Positions 1 through 6,541 of a stretch of 54,608 nucleotides of DNA are shown here, one piece after another (position 1 is the first letter of the stretch; every line of letters starts with the position of its first letter). A program made the position numbers and the translations under genes. The notes below the pieces were generated by a model. It was not told where the DNA came from, did no database searches, and worked only from the letters and a program-made list of their open reading frames with translations. Source of the DNA: a virus; IMG/VR virus record IMGVR_UViG_3300025904_000004, positions 1-54,608 of that record; one strand, given 5' to 3'.

Positions 1-99
1 AAGCTGTGAGTCAAGCTGTGAGTCAAGCTGTGAGTCAAGCTGTGAGCGAAGCTGTGAGCGAAGCTGTGAGTCAAGCTGTGAGCCAAGCTGTGAGCGAAG
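1..99. repeat. Terminal direct repeat (circular contig overlap)
   Basis: Bases 1-99 are identical to bases 54510-54608. An exact 99-base redundancy at the two ends is what a k-mer assembler leaves when it closes a circle, so the unique length is about 54,509 bp. The overlap lies wholly inside a 12-bp tandem repeat, so the number of repeat units at the join could be mis-assembled. The reading frame of the minus-strand gene is kept across the join, which supports true circularity. It could in principle be a short physical terminal repeat, but that is less likely. Confidence 0.9.
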
Positions 100-168
100 C
101 TGTGAGTAAAGCTGTGAGCGAAGCTGTGAGCCAAGCTGTGAGCGAAGCTGTGAGTCAAGCTGTGAGTC
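1..168 (-). repeat. 12-bp tandem repeat coding for SQLx tetrapeptides (left part)
   Basis: Fourteen consecutive 12-bp units follow the pattern aagctgtgagNN on the plus strand. On the minus strand each unit reads NNC-TCA-CAG-CTT, that is X-Ser-Gln-Leu. The only variable bases are NN, giving GAC (Asp), CGC (Arg), GGC (Gly) or TAC (Tyr). The Ser-Gln-Leu codons are invariant even at third positions, which points to recent expansion or homogenisation by slippage or unequal recombination. The array continues at 54450-54608. Confidence 0.95.
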
Positions 169-468
169 CTCTATCTTCGGTAGTTCTATATTGTTTTTTG
201 CGGCATAAAGAAGGTAAAGCGGAAGCTGAAATTCTTTGTTAGCTTTTATCCAATTGAAAAAAACTTGCATTTCTTTTGGGTTTTCCGCAACTATTACTAC
301 TGGTTTTTTATAGCCGGAAGTTTCATAATTCCAGTTAACATGCGCCTCAGCCTTTGATAACTCAAATGATTTGTAACGCCCGCCGTCATATATACCGGCA
401 GTATAATTTTTAATGTATTCAGGTATTTTAGCCTGGATTTCCGGGGTGAAGTCTTTTAAGGTCTTCAT
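1..468 (-). CDS. SQLx-repeat protein, DUF6745-like (N-terminal part, continues at 54608)
   Basis: This is the N-terminal part of a 465-residue protein that crosses the cut. It starts at ATG 468, behind an A-rich leader (AAAAAAAGAAGC) 25 bp after the HNH gene. It reads in frame to base 100, which equals base 54608 plus one on the circle. Residues 1-101 form a small mixed domain. Residues 102-177 are 19 tandem Ser-Gln-Leu-X units with X = Asp, Arg, Gly or Tyr. The rest lies at 53580-54608. The architecture resembles DUF6745 proteins of phages and bacteria: N domain, highly repetitive xSQL/xDQL block, then a C-terminal domain with LHS-xxxAVEW- and EENEE-like motifs. Function unknown. The coding call is firm because the frame is open through every repeat and across the join. 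Confidence 0.85.
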   Translation of the reverse strand, partial: MKTLKDFTPEIQAKIPEYIKNYTAGIYDGGRYKSFELSKAEAHVNWNYETSGYKKPVVIVAENPKEMQVFFNWIKANKEFQLPLYLLYAAKNNIELPKIEDSQLDSQLRSQLGSQLRSQLYSQLRSQLGSQLDSQLRSQLRSQLDSQLDSQLDSQL

Positions 469-493
469 GCTTCTTTTTTTAATTGATGATGAT

Positions 494-853
494 TTATTTT
501 GATAACCGGCTTTCAGAATATCCGTTAGCCTTTGCCCATTTGGGATCTTTCTCTATTTGTTTGTGATGCTTCCTACAGGTGCTTAGCATGTGCTTAATGA
601 GATAAAGAAATTCTCCAATCCTTCCGCGCTTATGATGAACCTCTGCTGCCCGTTCATTGCAACCCTCTACTTCACAGTTTGGGTTTTGTTTTAACTTTTC
701 CGCCCTGGCTTTCCTGAATAGTTTCTGCCGTTCCTTTTCATCTACCACTGGCTTATCAACCATCGATGTCTTTCCATATTGCCGCCAATGGCTATAGCAA
801 AGCTTTCCATGGGTAGCCTCCTGCCGGCAGGTTGGCCATTCACATTCAATCAT
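494..853 (-). CDS. HNH-type nuclease-like zinc protein
   Basis: This 119-residue protein has two metal-binding clusters. An N-terminal knuckle uses C4, C9, H15, C19 and H22. An HNH-like core has C60-x4-C65, the His pair H73-H74 in EVHHKRGR, and C93 with H96/H97. The pattern CxxxxC...VHHKxGR...L.CRxHH matches small HNH endonucleases found in many phages. It overlaps the gene upstream (850-1233) by four bases (ATGA), so it is co-translated in the recombination operon. It could nick DNA in recombination or packaging; that role is inferred. The metal ligands are directly visible. Confidence 0.8.
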   Translation of the reverse strand: MIECEWPTCRQEATHGKLCYSHWRQYGKTSMVDKPVVDEKERQKLFRKARAEKLKQNPNCEVEGCNERAAEVHHKRGRIGEFLYLIKHMLSTCRKHHKQIEKDPKWAKANGYSESRLSK

Positions 854-1233
854 GACACAAACTTTTTAGGTTCAGGAATGGTTTCTTTAAGCTCTTCGGC
901 AGCAAACTTGCAAACTCGTTCTACGTAATTATTGAAATCCGCGTCATTCATATCTGAAGTAGTTTTGCCTTTATTAAAAAGCTTTTTACAGAACTGATGC
1001 GCATCATATACATCCTGTATATCATCGTGGCCCAGAGCCTTTAAACCACGCTGAACGAATGAAAGAACCACTTTGAAATAATACCCATCAGACTGCCTGC
1101 TATGCCTGTTGACAATCGTTATTTCCATCATGGATAAACCAACCGGAAGCACGTCGAATATTGCACGCAAAGCCTTACCGTTTTTAATGGTCCCATCCTG
1201 GGCTTTGTCTATTGGTAAAAAATGTGATGCCAT
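850..1233 (-). CDS. NinB-like recombination protein (putative)
   Basis: This 127-residue protein is read from ATG 1233, directly after the 86-residue gene. It keeps the pattern seen in NinB-like phage proteins: a basic stretch with a YYFKVVLSF helix (residues about 51-60), then G-x-D-D-IQDVYDAHQFCKKLF (about 67-85), and a C-terminal helix VERVCKFAAEELK followed by IPEP. In lambda, NinB (Orf) binds single-stranded DNA and works with annealing recombinases; ERF and a nuclease lie two genes upstream, which fits. I recognise the family pattern only from memory, so the specific name is tentative. Confidence 0.6.
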   Translation of the reverse strand: MASHFLPIDKAQDGTIKNGKALRAIFDVLPVGLSMMEITIVNRHSRQSDGYYFKVVLSFVQRGLKALGHDDIQDVYDAHQFCKKLFNKGKTTSDMNDADFNNYVERVCKFAAEELKETIPEPKKFVS

Positions 1234-1494
1234 TTAAAAAAGTGTGTTTGTGCTTTGAGTATTTGATTTTACCGGTTTTGTTTTCTTCTCAGGAACTACC
1301 GGTGTTTCAACTGATGGTTTTACTTCCACATTTTCTTCAGTGAGATTTGCTTTTAAAGTGGGGAACCGGTCTCCTTTCAAACTTTCCACTATTACCACAT
1401 TGCCACGCTCCACAATTATTAAAACCGGTTCCCCTGCAGCTCCGTATACTTCCTTTGTCATGAAACTTTTCACAGTATCTTTCAGCTTCAGCAT
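1234..1494 (-). CDS. Small hypothetical protein of the recombination operon
   Basis: This 86-residue protein has a short beta-rich N-terminal half, including GEPVLIIVERGNVVIVES, that could form an SH3/KOW-like fold. A low-complexity tail follows, rich in Val, Pro, Lys and Thr, probably disordered. It sits tightly between the nuclease-FtsK gene and the NinB-like gene (overlap of one base upstream, adjacent downstream), so it is probably expressed with them. I do not recognise a family. Confidence 0.65.
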   Translation of the reverse strand: MLKLKDTVKSFMTKEVYGAAGEPVLIIVERGNVVIVESLKGDRFPTLKANLTEENVEVKPSVETPVVPEKKTKPVKSNTQSTNTLF

Positions 1495-3569
1495 TAGTCA
1501 ACAATTATTGCATCAGAAATGTGCGAGTGTTTTACAACAGCTTGGCCATTGTCTTTGTAAAAGGCCTGGAAGCGGACAGTTTGTATATACTCAGGTGATT
1601 TCATCAACCCGTCACCACGGCCAGCCAATCCTTCAGCACCTGGTTCGTCCAAAACAACCTTACTATCGATTTCTTTTGGTACACGGAAGCAAACCATAAC
1701 CGGGAAGTTTACTTTTGCATCACCGGTAATAACTTTTGTAGAAGCTCTTTGTGTGGCAGCCAGGATGCGGAAACCAGACGAGCGGCCTTTTTGTAGAAGT
1801 ATGCGCAAATTTTCTTCCAGGGATTTTGCCCCGAAGGCCCGCAACTCTTTTGCACTGCGTGACTGAGCAACCGCATCCGCAAACTCATCGAAGACAATAA
1901 GTGTCCTTGTTTGCTTTCCTTTTTTTTCCAGCTCATTCATGAATTCAACCAGCTTTGCCATCTCATCTTCTATATCTTCAATTTCATTGAAAACCTTTAT
2001 GCCCCTTTGCCCTTTGTAATAAGTGAATTCATGTTTGGGGTCCATGATGACAATGTTATCCGCATCTACCAGGCGGCCATATTCAATGGTCGATTGAATA
2101 GAAACTGATTTACCACTACCTGTGGCACCGCAAACAAGCATGTGCGGTGTAGAATGATTGTTCCAATCCCAAACGATTATTTCACCGAAGTTGTCCTTAC
2201 CGATGGGTATGCGTTGACCCTTTAATAGTAAGGGGTCAAAGAATAAATCTTTTTCACGTTTTTTGCTAAAGTCCACAGACAGGTATGATTTGCCTTCATA
2301 TACTACCATTTCGGGTGAGATGCGCACATTTGAAACATCAAGCGCATTGGCAATGTCCAGGCGCCTGCTGAACACAGAAGATACTTTTACACCTGCAGAC
2401 ACAGAAAGTAAAAAGGTGTTGCTGCTATAGCCTTCAAACTTGTGTGCTACCTGCACGATAATTCCGAATGAACGCAGCACGTGCTCAATTTTTTCTTCGT
2501 TTGTCATATTCTTGTTTGATAAATCGTATTGAATAAATTGTGAGGCATTCTCCCGGAAAGTTTTTATGATGGCCGGGCTTACTGAAGCGATTGAACTATC
2601 GCGGATTTTCTTCAGGCGTCTTGAAACCATTGCCTTTTTGGTCTCATCCACATTAAAATCATCCACCTCTGCAATCATTGTTCTGCACCAGAAGTCGTAT
2701 AGCTCAGCTTTGTCAACAAAATTGTCTGAAGGATTAATTAAGTACACGTAGTCCGGGTTATTAACCGCCGCGACCATGCGGCTCAATGGTTCATACAGCA
2801 AAGCCTCATAAAGCCTTCTGTTATCGGGAGTCGTTTCCACACTGAACAAATTCAGCTGCGGCCTGCCGTCTTTGTTTTTTGAATATTTATTCTCAACGAA
2901 CCAAACCTCGTCAACATGCTGGCCAGTCTTTGATTCGTATCCCAGAACGTAGGTCATTGCCTGTTCACCGATTGACAGGGCTATTTCCTCATCATCAGAA
3001 AATGTAGCCTTTGATTTATGGTCAATGATGACAATTGTATCATCATGAGTTCTTACAACCAGGTCAATTATACCATGACACGGCAAAGGAATATCCACAC
3101 CGTTAACAGTCAGGAATTCGCTGAACTTAATTTCTACTTCCAACACTTCCTTAATTCTGTCTTCGTATGTTGATAATTCGCCAAAGAAGTTTTTAAGCAG
3201 GTCACTGGCAGTTTTACTGGCTTTTATTTGGCACTCTTCCACAGTGGGCGTGGTCTTCTGTAGCTTCCACGAATTGCCGTGCACTTCACTGATATATTGG
3301 AATGCCGCCTGTTCACACTCCACCAGGTCAATTTTCTTTCCTTCTTTCTTTTGAGTGAAATAATATTGAAGTGCACTATGGTACGCCTGGCCAGCGACAG
3401 ATGAAGCGGATTTTTTGGAATAAAGGCCAAAAATGTAATTCATCTCAAACGCCTTTTCGTTACGGGAGAAGGCTGTAATCTTTGAATGGCTCCAACTGTC
3501 AACCAGGAATTGGGAAAAGAGCTCTTCAAGCTGTTCTATCTCGTAGCTTTTGTATATACTTTGGCTCAT
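1494..3569 (-). CDS. PD-(D/E)XK nuclease fused to FtsK/HerA-like DNA translocase
   Basis: This 691-residue protein has two catalytic halves. The N-terminal half has RecB/Cas4-type nuclease motifs: G60-xxx-H64, E144/E146, GIID (D169), DHK (D183-x-K185) and Q203-xxx-Y207. The C-terminal half is an FtsK/SpoIIIE-type ATPase with Walker A GATGSGKS (481-488), Walker B TLIVFDEF (556-563), the LQKGRSSGFRILAATQR segment (592-608) and a late AGRGDGL loop (649-655). Residues about 290-440 link the two and resemble no domain I know. Its start overlaps the ERF gene by four bases, so the two are translationally coupled. The likely role is ATP-driven resection or unloading of DNA ends to feed ERF-mediated annealing, as HerA-NurA does with two separate proteins. 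The domain calls are strong; the joint role is inferred. Confidence 0.9.
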   Translation of the reverse strand: MSQSIYKSYEIEQLEELFSQFLVDSWSHSKITAFSRNEKAFEMNYIFGLYSKKSASSVAGQAYHSALQYYFTQKKEGKKIDLVECEQAAFQYISEVHGNSWKLQKTTPTVEECQIKASKTASDLLKNFFGELSTYEDRIKEVLEVEIKFSEFLTVNGVDIPLPCHGIIDLVVRTHDDTIVIIDHKSKATFSDDEEIALSIGEQAMTYVLGYESKTGQHVDEVWFVENKYSKNKDGRPQLNLFSVETTPDNRRLYEALLYEPLSRMVAAVNNPDYVYLINPSDNFVDKAELYDFWCRTMIAEVDDFNVDETKKAMVSRRLKKIRDSSIASVSPAIIKTFRENASQFIQYDLSNKNMTNEEKIEHVLRSFGIIVQVAHKFEGYSSNTFLLSVSAGVKVSSVFSRRLDIANALDVSNVRISPEMVVYEGKSYLSVDFSKKREKDLFFDPLLLKGQRIPIGKDNFGEIIVWDWNNHSTPHMLVCGATGSGKSVSIQSTIEYGRLVDADNIVIMDPKHEFTYYKGQRGIKVFNEIEDIEDEMAKLVEFMNELEKKGKQTRTLIVFDEFADAVAQSRSAKELRAFGAKSLEENLRILLQKGRSSGFRILAATQRASTKVITGDAKVNFPVMVCFRVPKEIDSKVVLDEPGAEGLAGRGDGLMKSPEYIQTVRFQAFYKDNGQAVVKHSHISDAIIVD

Positions 3570-4339
3570 GGCATTGAAACTTTTTCAGGTTTAAAATTTT
3601 GTTTCAATTCCTCCTGCCGGTCTTTGAACATGGCCTTTAGCTTATCCCATCCATCCACAGCTTTTTTATTTTTCATATATAGGCCGGTAAGCTCAACTTG
3701 CCTGGAAGTGGCTTTAAGAAGCTCAGCCCATTGTTCCAGCGCCTCGTCTTCAGTCTGTTCCGGCTGTTGCTTCTGTTCCTGCTGTGTGGTACTGCCGCCC
3801 TTGCCATCAATATCTTCATCCGCGGTTGAAAGTCCCAGGGCTCCGATGAGCGTATATCGTTGCAGGTATGTTTGCGTGCTGCCTTTCTGCTGAATATCAT
3901 TTTTGGCGCCGCTCATGTCTTTGCCGGCTTCCATGCTTGTTGTTTGTTCATGGCCATCCCTGTGGCTTACATGGCAGGTTACTTCCAGCTTATCACCTTT
4001 CTCTTTAAAATCCCAGGTGTATGACAAACCGCATTCTCTCAAAAATGGATTGATGGCTTTCGTGATGCTGCCCAGGTCTGCGTATTTGTAAGAGAAGCTT
4101 CCTTTTTGTGAATTAATCTTTGCAGTCTTACCCTTTTTTAATTCAGGTACCATTGATTGAAAATTGGAAAGCGCATCAAGAAAGGCTTTCTTCGCTTCTT
4201 TCTTTTCCCATCGTTCCTGCAAATCCATCAGCTCTTTAAGCTGAGCCATATCCACACCCTTTTCAATTGCCTTCTCCAAAAGTGTTGTTGGAGTTGGAAT
4301 CGGCAAGGCGGGTTGCATTTTTGTAATTTGATTTCGCAT
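3566..4339 (-). CDS. erf: ERF-family single-strand annealing recombinase
   Basis: This 257-residue protein is an ERF superfamily annealase. After a 40-residue N-terminal extension, residues 50-190 carry the typical features: AFLDALSNFQ, then PELKKGKTAKI, then FSYKYADLGSI, NPFLRECGLSYTW and GAKNDIQQKGSTQTYLQRY, ending in LGLSTADEDIDG. ERF proteins (P22 Erf and relatives) anneal complementary single strands in phage recombination and can circularise genomes. It is the first gene of the recombination cluster, downstream of a hairpin-rich leader (4340-4543), and overlaps the nuclease-translocase gene by four bases. The C-terminal 60 residues are Gln/Glu-rich and variable, as is usual. Confidence 0.92.
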   Translation of the reverse strand: MRNQITKMQPALPIPTPTTLLEKAIEKGVDMAQLKELMDLQERWEKKEAKKAFLDALSNFQSMVPELKKGKTAKINSQKGSFSYKYADLGSITKAINPFLRECGLSYTWDFKEKGDKLEVTCHVSHRDGHEQTTSMEAGKDMSGAKNDIQQKGSTQTYLQRYTLIGALGLSTADEDIDGKGGSTTQQEQKQQPEQTEDEALEQWAELLKATSRQVELTGLYMKNKKAVDGWDKLKAMFKDRQEELKQNFKPEKVSMP

Positions 4340-4374
4340 ACTTTTGTAGGGTTATAGTGATTAAATAGTTTCAG

Positions 4375-4408
4375 ATGAAAAGCGGAGATCCTAAGTCTCC
4401 GCTTTTTT
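4375..4408. terminator. Bidirectional hairpin ahead of erf
   Basis: A perfect 8-bp stem agcggaga/tctccgct has a 7-base loop at 4381-4403. It is followed by six Ts on the plus strand, and by a TTTTC tract on the minus strand. It lies between the 96-residue gene and erf, in the leader of the recombination operon, so it would act as a terminator or attenuator of early minus-strand transcription. Confidence 0.65.
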
Positions 4409-4543
4409 AGTTTATGATAGATGGCTTCATCAGCCAGAGTTCCCAAATAACCGGCAGGCATGAGACCTGCCGGGTGTTATGGTTGGTAGCTTGAACTACC
4501 GTTTTAAAGAACTGCACCGGTGCTTACGTCCACCGTCAGACGC
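4409..4543 (-). other. Leader with two further hairpins
   Basis: Two more stems lie in this leader. At 4451-4473 there is a perfect 8-bp stem ccggcagg/cctgccgg with a 7-base loop. At 4485-4500 there is ggtag/ctacc with a 6-base loop. No convincing gene is seen; the open frame through here runs into erf out of frame and is not supported. The stems may be RNA processing sites or weak terminators. Confidence 0.5.
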
Positions 4544-4834
4544 TTAAAAATCTCCAGTTGCACCGCCTCCGCCGCCATCACCTCCGCCAAAATCAAAGCT
4601 GCTACTATTGTCAGGCGTGCTGTCAAATGAAGATGAACTGTCAAATGAAGGCATAGAAAATGATGGAGGATCCTCTACGGGCCTGCTGGTAGAATAGCTT
4701 GGCTCATCTTCCACTCGTGAAAAATTCTGCTGGTCTACGTAACTCAAAGAATTGTATTCGATACCACTAATCTTTTGGCCATAAGAATATTTATGGTTAT
4801 TGTGTGCTGTAAAAGACCTGTTGCATTTGTACAT
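4544..4834 (-). CDS. Small hypothetical protein with Ser/Phe-rich and glycine-rich tail
   Basis: This 96-residue protein starts with a compact basic segment (MYKCNRSF...YSYGQKISGIEYNSL). A Ser-, Phe- and Pro-rich low-complexity stretch follows. It ends in a glycine-rich tail, GGGDGGGGGATGDF. Proteins with this same plan, ending in a Gly-rich tail with a terminal GDF/GDY, recur in early regions of Bacteroidota phages; their role is not known. It has hairpins both upstream and downstream, so it may be a separately regulated early gene. Confidence 0.7.
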   Translation of the reverse strand: MYKCNRSFTAHNNHKYSYGQKISGIEYNSLSYVDQQNFSRVEDEPSYSTSRPVEDPPSFSMPSFDSSSSFDSTPDNSSSFDFGGGDGGGGGATGDF

Positions 4835-4925
4835 ATTGTTTGTTTTAATTGAGTTTTAAAAGAGGCCCGCCTGGAAAAGCAGGCCGTTTTCACATAATTA
4901 TCTTCAATAAAAACCAGAGACTTTT

Positions 4926-4951
4926 TAAAAGCCCCCACTGAAGCAGGGGCC
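4926..4951 (-). terminator. Hairpin with T tract
   Basis: On the minus strand a GCCCC/GGGGC stem is followed by TTTTAAAAAG. It sits between the 119-residue membrane protein and the 96-residue gene. The stem is short (5 bp) but GC-only, so a weak terminator or attenuator is plausible. Confidence 0.45.
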
Positions 4952-5031
4952 GATAAGTTGAACTGCACTTTTGACGCAAAGGCAGTCATTTAAAACATGC
5001 GAAGCGACTTTCCAAGAAGTAAAGAACTTTT

Positions 5032-5060
5032 AAAAAACAGCCCACAAATCCGGTGGGCTG
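5032..5060 (-). terminator. Rho-independent terminator after the 119-residue gene
   Basis: On the minus strand a perfect 8-bp stem CAGCCCAC/GTGGGCTG with a 7-base loop is followed at once by six Ts. It lies 29 bases past the stop codon of the 5089-5448 gene. This is the best terminator in the early left operon; downstream genes would need readthrough, antitermination or their own promoters. Confidence 0.8.
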
Positions 5061-5088
5061 TAACCCCTAAAACCCTAAACCGTCTTGC

Positions 5089-5448
5089 CTATGAAACAGT
5101 TGATTTATTCTTACTCATGATTAATTCAAAGCGCCTGTTCTTTATCTCCAGACAGATATTATCATAGAATTCTTTCAGGTCTTTTGAATCAACCCTCCCC
5201 TGGAATTCGGAATGAAATTCATCTGCATGGTCAAAGAACTCTGACAAGCCAGTTGTGGTACCGCATTCATTTATCTTTTGTAAAAGGGCTATATATGACT
5301 CGGTGCAATTTTTTCTGCTCACATTGGGAGGCACTATAGCCTTCTTCTTTGGCTCTCTCATTACATAGTATCCGCAGGCAATTATGAACAGGCCGCAGGC
5401 AAGGGTTAGTCCCAGTGATGGCGTAGTGGGGTTAATCGTTAATAGCAT
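5089..5448 (-). CDS. Small membrane-anchored protein
   Basis: This 119-residue protein has one N-terminal membrane segment (residues about 11-29, LGLTLACGLFIIACGYYVM). A charged soluble part of about 85 residues follows, with two predicted helices (ESYIALLQKINEC and DLKEFYDNICLEIKNRRFEL). It overlaps the 43-codon gene before it by ten bases and ends at a strong terminator. Family and role are unknown; early membrane proteins can affect superinfection or host takeover, but nothing here shows that. Confidence 0.7.
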   Translation of the reverse strand: MLLTINPTTPSLGLTLACGLFIIACGYYVMREPKKKAIVPPNVSRKNCTESYIALLQKINECGTTTGLSEFFDHADEFHSEFQGRVDSKDLKEFYDNICLEIKNRRFELIMSKNKSTVS

Positions 5449-5570
5449 GGTTTTCGTTTTAGATTATATAAGGTTGCTCGAAGAAATGCTTTGGCTTCAG
5501 TCCTGGTCTCTTCTCTCAGGCGCTGGCTGTAATGTTTTATCAGAAACTTTAAAAAGAATTCGGGATACAT
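5439..5570 (-). CDS. 43-residue early protein (short)
   Basis: From ATG 5570 the frame codes for a 43-residue basic helical peptide, with EFFLKFLIKHYSQRL and TEAKAFLRATLYNLKRK. It ends by overlapping the start of the 119-residue gene, which suggests coupling. A longer start at ATG 5654 (71 residues) is open, but it would run through the hairpin at 5590-5611 and through a repeated element, so I prefer 5570. Family unknown. Confidence 0.5.
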   Translation of the reverse strand: MYPEFFLKFLIKHYSQRLREETRTEAKAFLRATLYNLKRKPCY

Positions 5571-5581
5571 GAGGTTGGTTT

Positions 5582-5611
5582 TTAAAAGAGGGGCAAGTAA
5601 AAACAAGCCCC
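5582..5611 (-). terminator. Hairpin between Cro-like gene and early operon
   Basis: On the minus strand GGGGC/GCCCC (5590-5594 and 5607-5611) encloses a 12-base loop and is followed by TCTTTTAAAAA. It lies downstream of the Cro-like gene and 20 bases upstream of the 43-codon gene. A terminator or attenuator between the first early gene and the rest would fit an antitermination circuit. The stem is short. Confidence 0.5.
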
Positions 5612-5634
5612 CGGTAATACATCGTCTATTGCTT
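5612..5634 (+). repeat. Short repeated element, copy A
   Basis: The sequence CGGTAATACATC, two bases, then CTATTGCTT recurs at 7213-7236 in the same orientation with a 4-base spacer. The two copies flank the immunity region about 1.6 kb apart. Function unknown; a binding site is possible. Confidence 0.6.
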
Positions 5635-5656
5635 GTGAAAAAATACTCGTTCATCC

Positions 5657-5693
5657 TGTACAGAAAAATATGTACATAAGTGCTTGCACTTAT
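5657..5693. promoter_or_regulatory. Palindromes at the end of the Cro-like gene
   Basis: A perfect 18-bp dyad, ATAAGTGC-TT-GCACTTAT, spans 5676-5693 and overlaps the stop codon of the Cro-like gene. Two copies of the palindrome TGTACA lie at 5657-5662 and 5671-5676, fourteen bases apart. The cluster looks like protein-binding sites or a small terminator (minus strand: stem then ATATTTTTC). Which of the two is not decided by sequence. Confidence 0.5.
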
Positions 5694-5917
5694 ACGTTTT
5701 CCTTTGTTTCTTGAGGCTCAATTTCTAATATCTGTTCTTCTGTAAGACCAGTCTCCTTTTTAATAATAGCCAGCACAGATGCCTTTGTGAGCATATCGTC
5801 ATTGGTGTTTATCCATCTATGAACGGTCTGCTTTGTCACACCCTGGTCATCCATTACCTGCTGAACAAACCCCTTTGTCCCTTTGATTGCCAACCATGCT
5901 ATTTTTGAAAGTTTCAT
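5690..5917 (-). CDS. Cro-like helix-turn-helix regulator
   Basis: ATG 5917 gives a 75-residue protein; an upstream start at 5950 would reach into the operator region and is less likely. Residues about 12-40 carry a helix-turn-helix: GFVQQVMDDQ-GVTKQTVHRWINT. The C-terminal part (LTEEQILEIE) is acidic. It diverges from the repressor gene at 6029 over an operator-like region and is the first gene of the minus-strand early path, the position Cro holds in lambdoid phages. Role by position and motif; binding is inferred. Confidence 0.75.
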   Translation of the reverse strand: MKLSKIAWLAIKGTKGFVQQVMDDQGVTKQTVHRWINTNDDMLTKASVLAIIKKETGLTEEQILEIEPQETKENV

Positions 5918-5947
5918 GTTACTTTTTCTTATTTTTAATTGACAAGT

Positions 5948-6028
5948 CAAATATAGAATACAAAAGTATACAAAAGAACACCAATTGTAAACTTTAGTAA
6001 TCTTTTAATTACCAAATGTAATCTTTAG
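5948..6028. promoter_or_regulatory. Divergent operator/promoter region of the immunity switch
   Basis: Two sets of direct repeats lie between the divergent regulators. GTAAwCTTT occurs at 5987, 5997 and 6018 (full units TGTAAACTTTAG 5986-5997, AGTAATCTTTTA from 5996, TGTAATCTTTAG 6017-6028), offset 10 and 21 bp, that is one and two helical turns. ATACAAAAG occurs at 5958-5966 and 5968-5976, offset 10 bp. A Bacteroidetes -7 box, TATATTTG, is on the minus strand at 5948-5955, pointing at the Cro-like gene. The last repeat abuts the repressor ATG, so repressor binding could block its own expression. Confidence 0.7.
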
Positions 6029-6406
6029 ATGAAATCTAATGAAGTGGAGTTGTTGCTGCATAAGATTCAATCTGCAACCCGGCAGACACTGGATGATATT
6101 GCCGACACAATTAAAGTCAGCCGCCCTTATTTAAGTAAGGTCAAAAAAAAGGGGGAGGGTGATAATATTATAAGGCTATTGAAAAAACATTATGCAGATT
6201 CATTGAAGGAAGATGACAGTAAAATAGCGGCTGTTATTAACAGCCGGCTTATTGAAATAGAAGCAAGATGCAGGGTTTTTGAGATTACTTTGATTGAGTT
6301 ATTATCCGGTGCAGAAAAGAAATCCAGTGCCGTTGTCGCTTCTGAATTGAAGAAAGCCATTTTAAATGAGCGTGAGATGTTAATGAAGGAACATGGGGGT
6401 GTTTAG
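6029..6406 (+). CDS. CI-type phage repressor (HTH)
   Basis: This 125-residue protein has an N-terminal helix-turn-helix, residues about 9-40: HKIQSATRQTLDDIADTIKVS then RPYLSKVKKK. A C-terminal helical part (residues about 60-120) follows, likely for multimerisation: KIAAVINSRLIEIEARCRVFE. There is no LexA/CI-type S24 protease domain, so SOS-type self-cleavage is not expected. It diverges from the Cro-like gene and is the first plus-strand gene, as expected for the lysogeny repressor. The assignment rests on motif and position. Confidence 0.75.
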   Translation: MKSNEVELLLHKIQSATRQTLDDIADTIKVSRPYLSKVKKKGEGDNIIRLLKKHYADSLKEDDSKIAAVINSRLIEIEARCRVFEITLIELLSGAEKKSSAVVASELKKAILNEREMLMKEHGGV

Positions 6407-6541
6407 CAAACTTTGGCTTGCATTTCCTAATACGCATAGCAACGCGGGTTTGAAGGGTTAATGTGAAGTGTCCTAAAGGTTTCGATTGGATAACTAATGT
6501 AAGTTTAAAACATTGTCTTATTTGTCAACAAAATCTTAAAC

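Larger units (their letters stand above)
4835..5088 (-). other. Non-coding leader with serial hairpins
   Basis: This stretch has no convincing gene but holds three GC-rich stems. They are at 4869-4884 (gcctg/caggc), 4932-4951 (gcccc/ggggc) and 5038-5060 (listed separately). On the minus strand each is followed by a T-containing tract of the form TTTTAAAA. An open frame at 4744-4989 runs through two of the stems and overlaps the 96-residue gene; I treat it as non-coding. Confidence 0.5.

Noticed and set aside
1-168. Array of short repeats at both ends that might be taken for a CRISPR
   Set aside because: Units are contiguous 12-mers with no spacers and are in frame with a protein on the minus strand.
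6-242. Plus-strand open frame with SQAVSEAV repeats
   Set aside because: It is the antisense reading of the SQLx repeat; any frame through a 12-bp unit without stops stays open. The minus-strand frame joins supported domains on both sides.
4228-4461. Minus-strand open frame of 77 codons over the erf leader
   Set aside because: It runs into erf in another frame and contains three stems; no start signal.
4744-4989. Minus-strand open frame of 81 codons
   Set aside because: It overlaps the better 96-residue gene in another frame and passes through two hairpins; composition is not protein-like.
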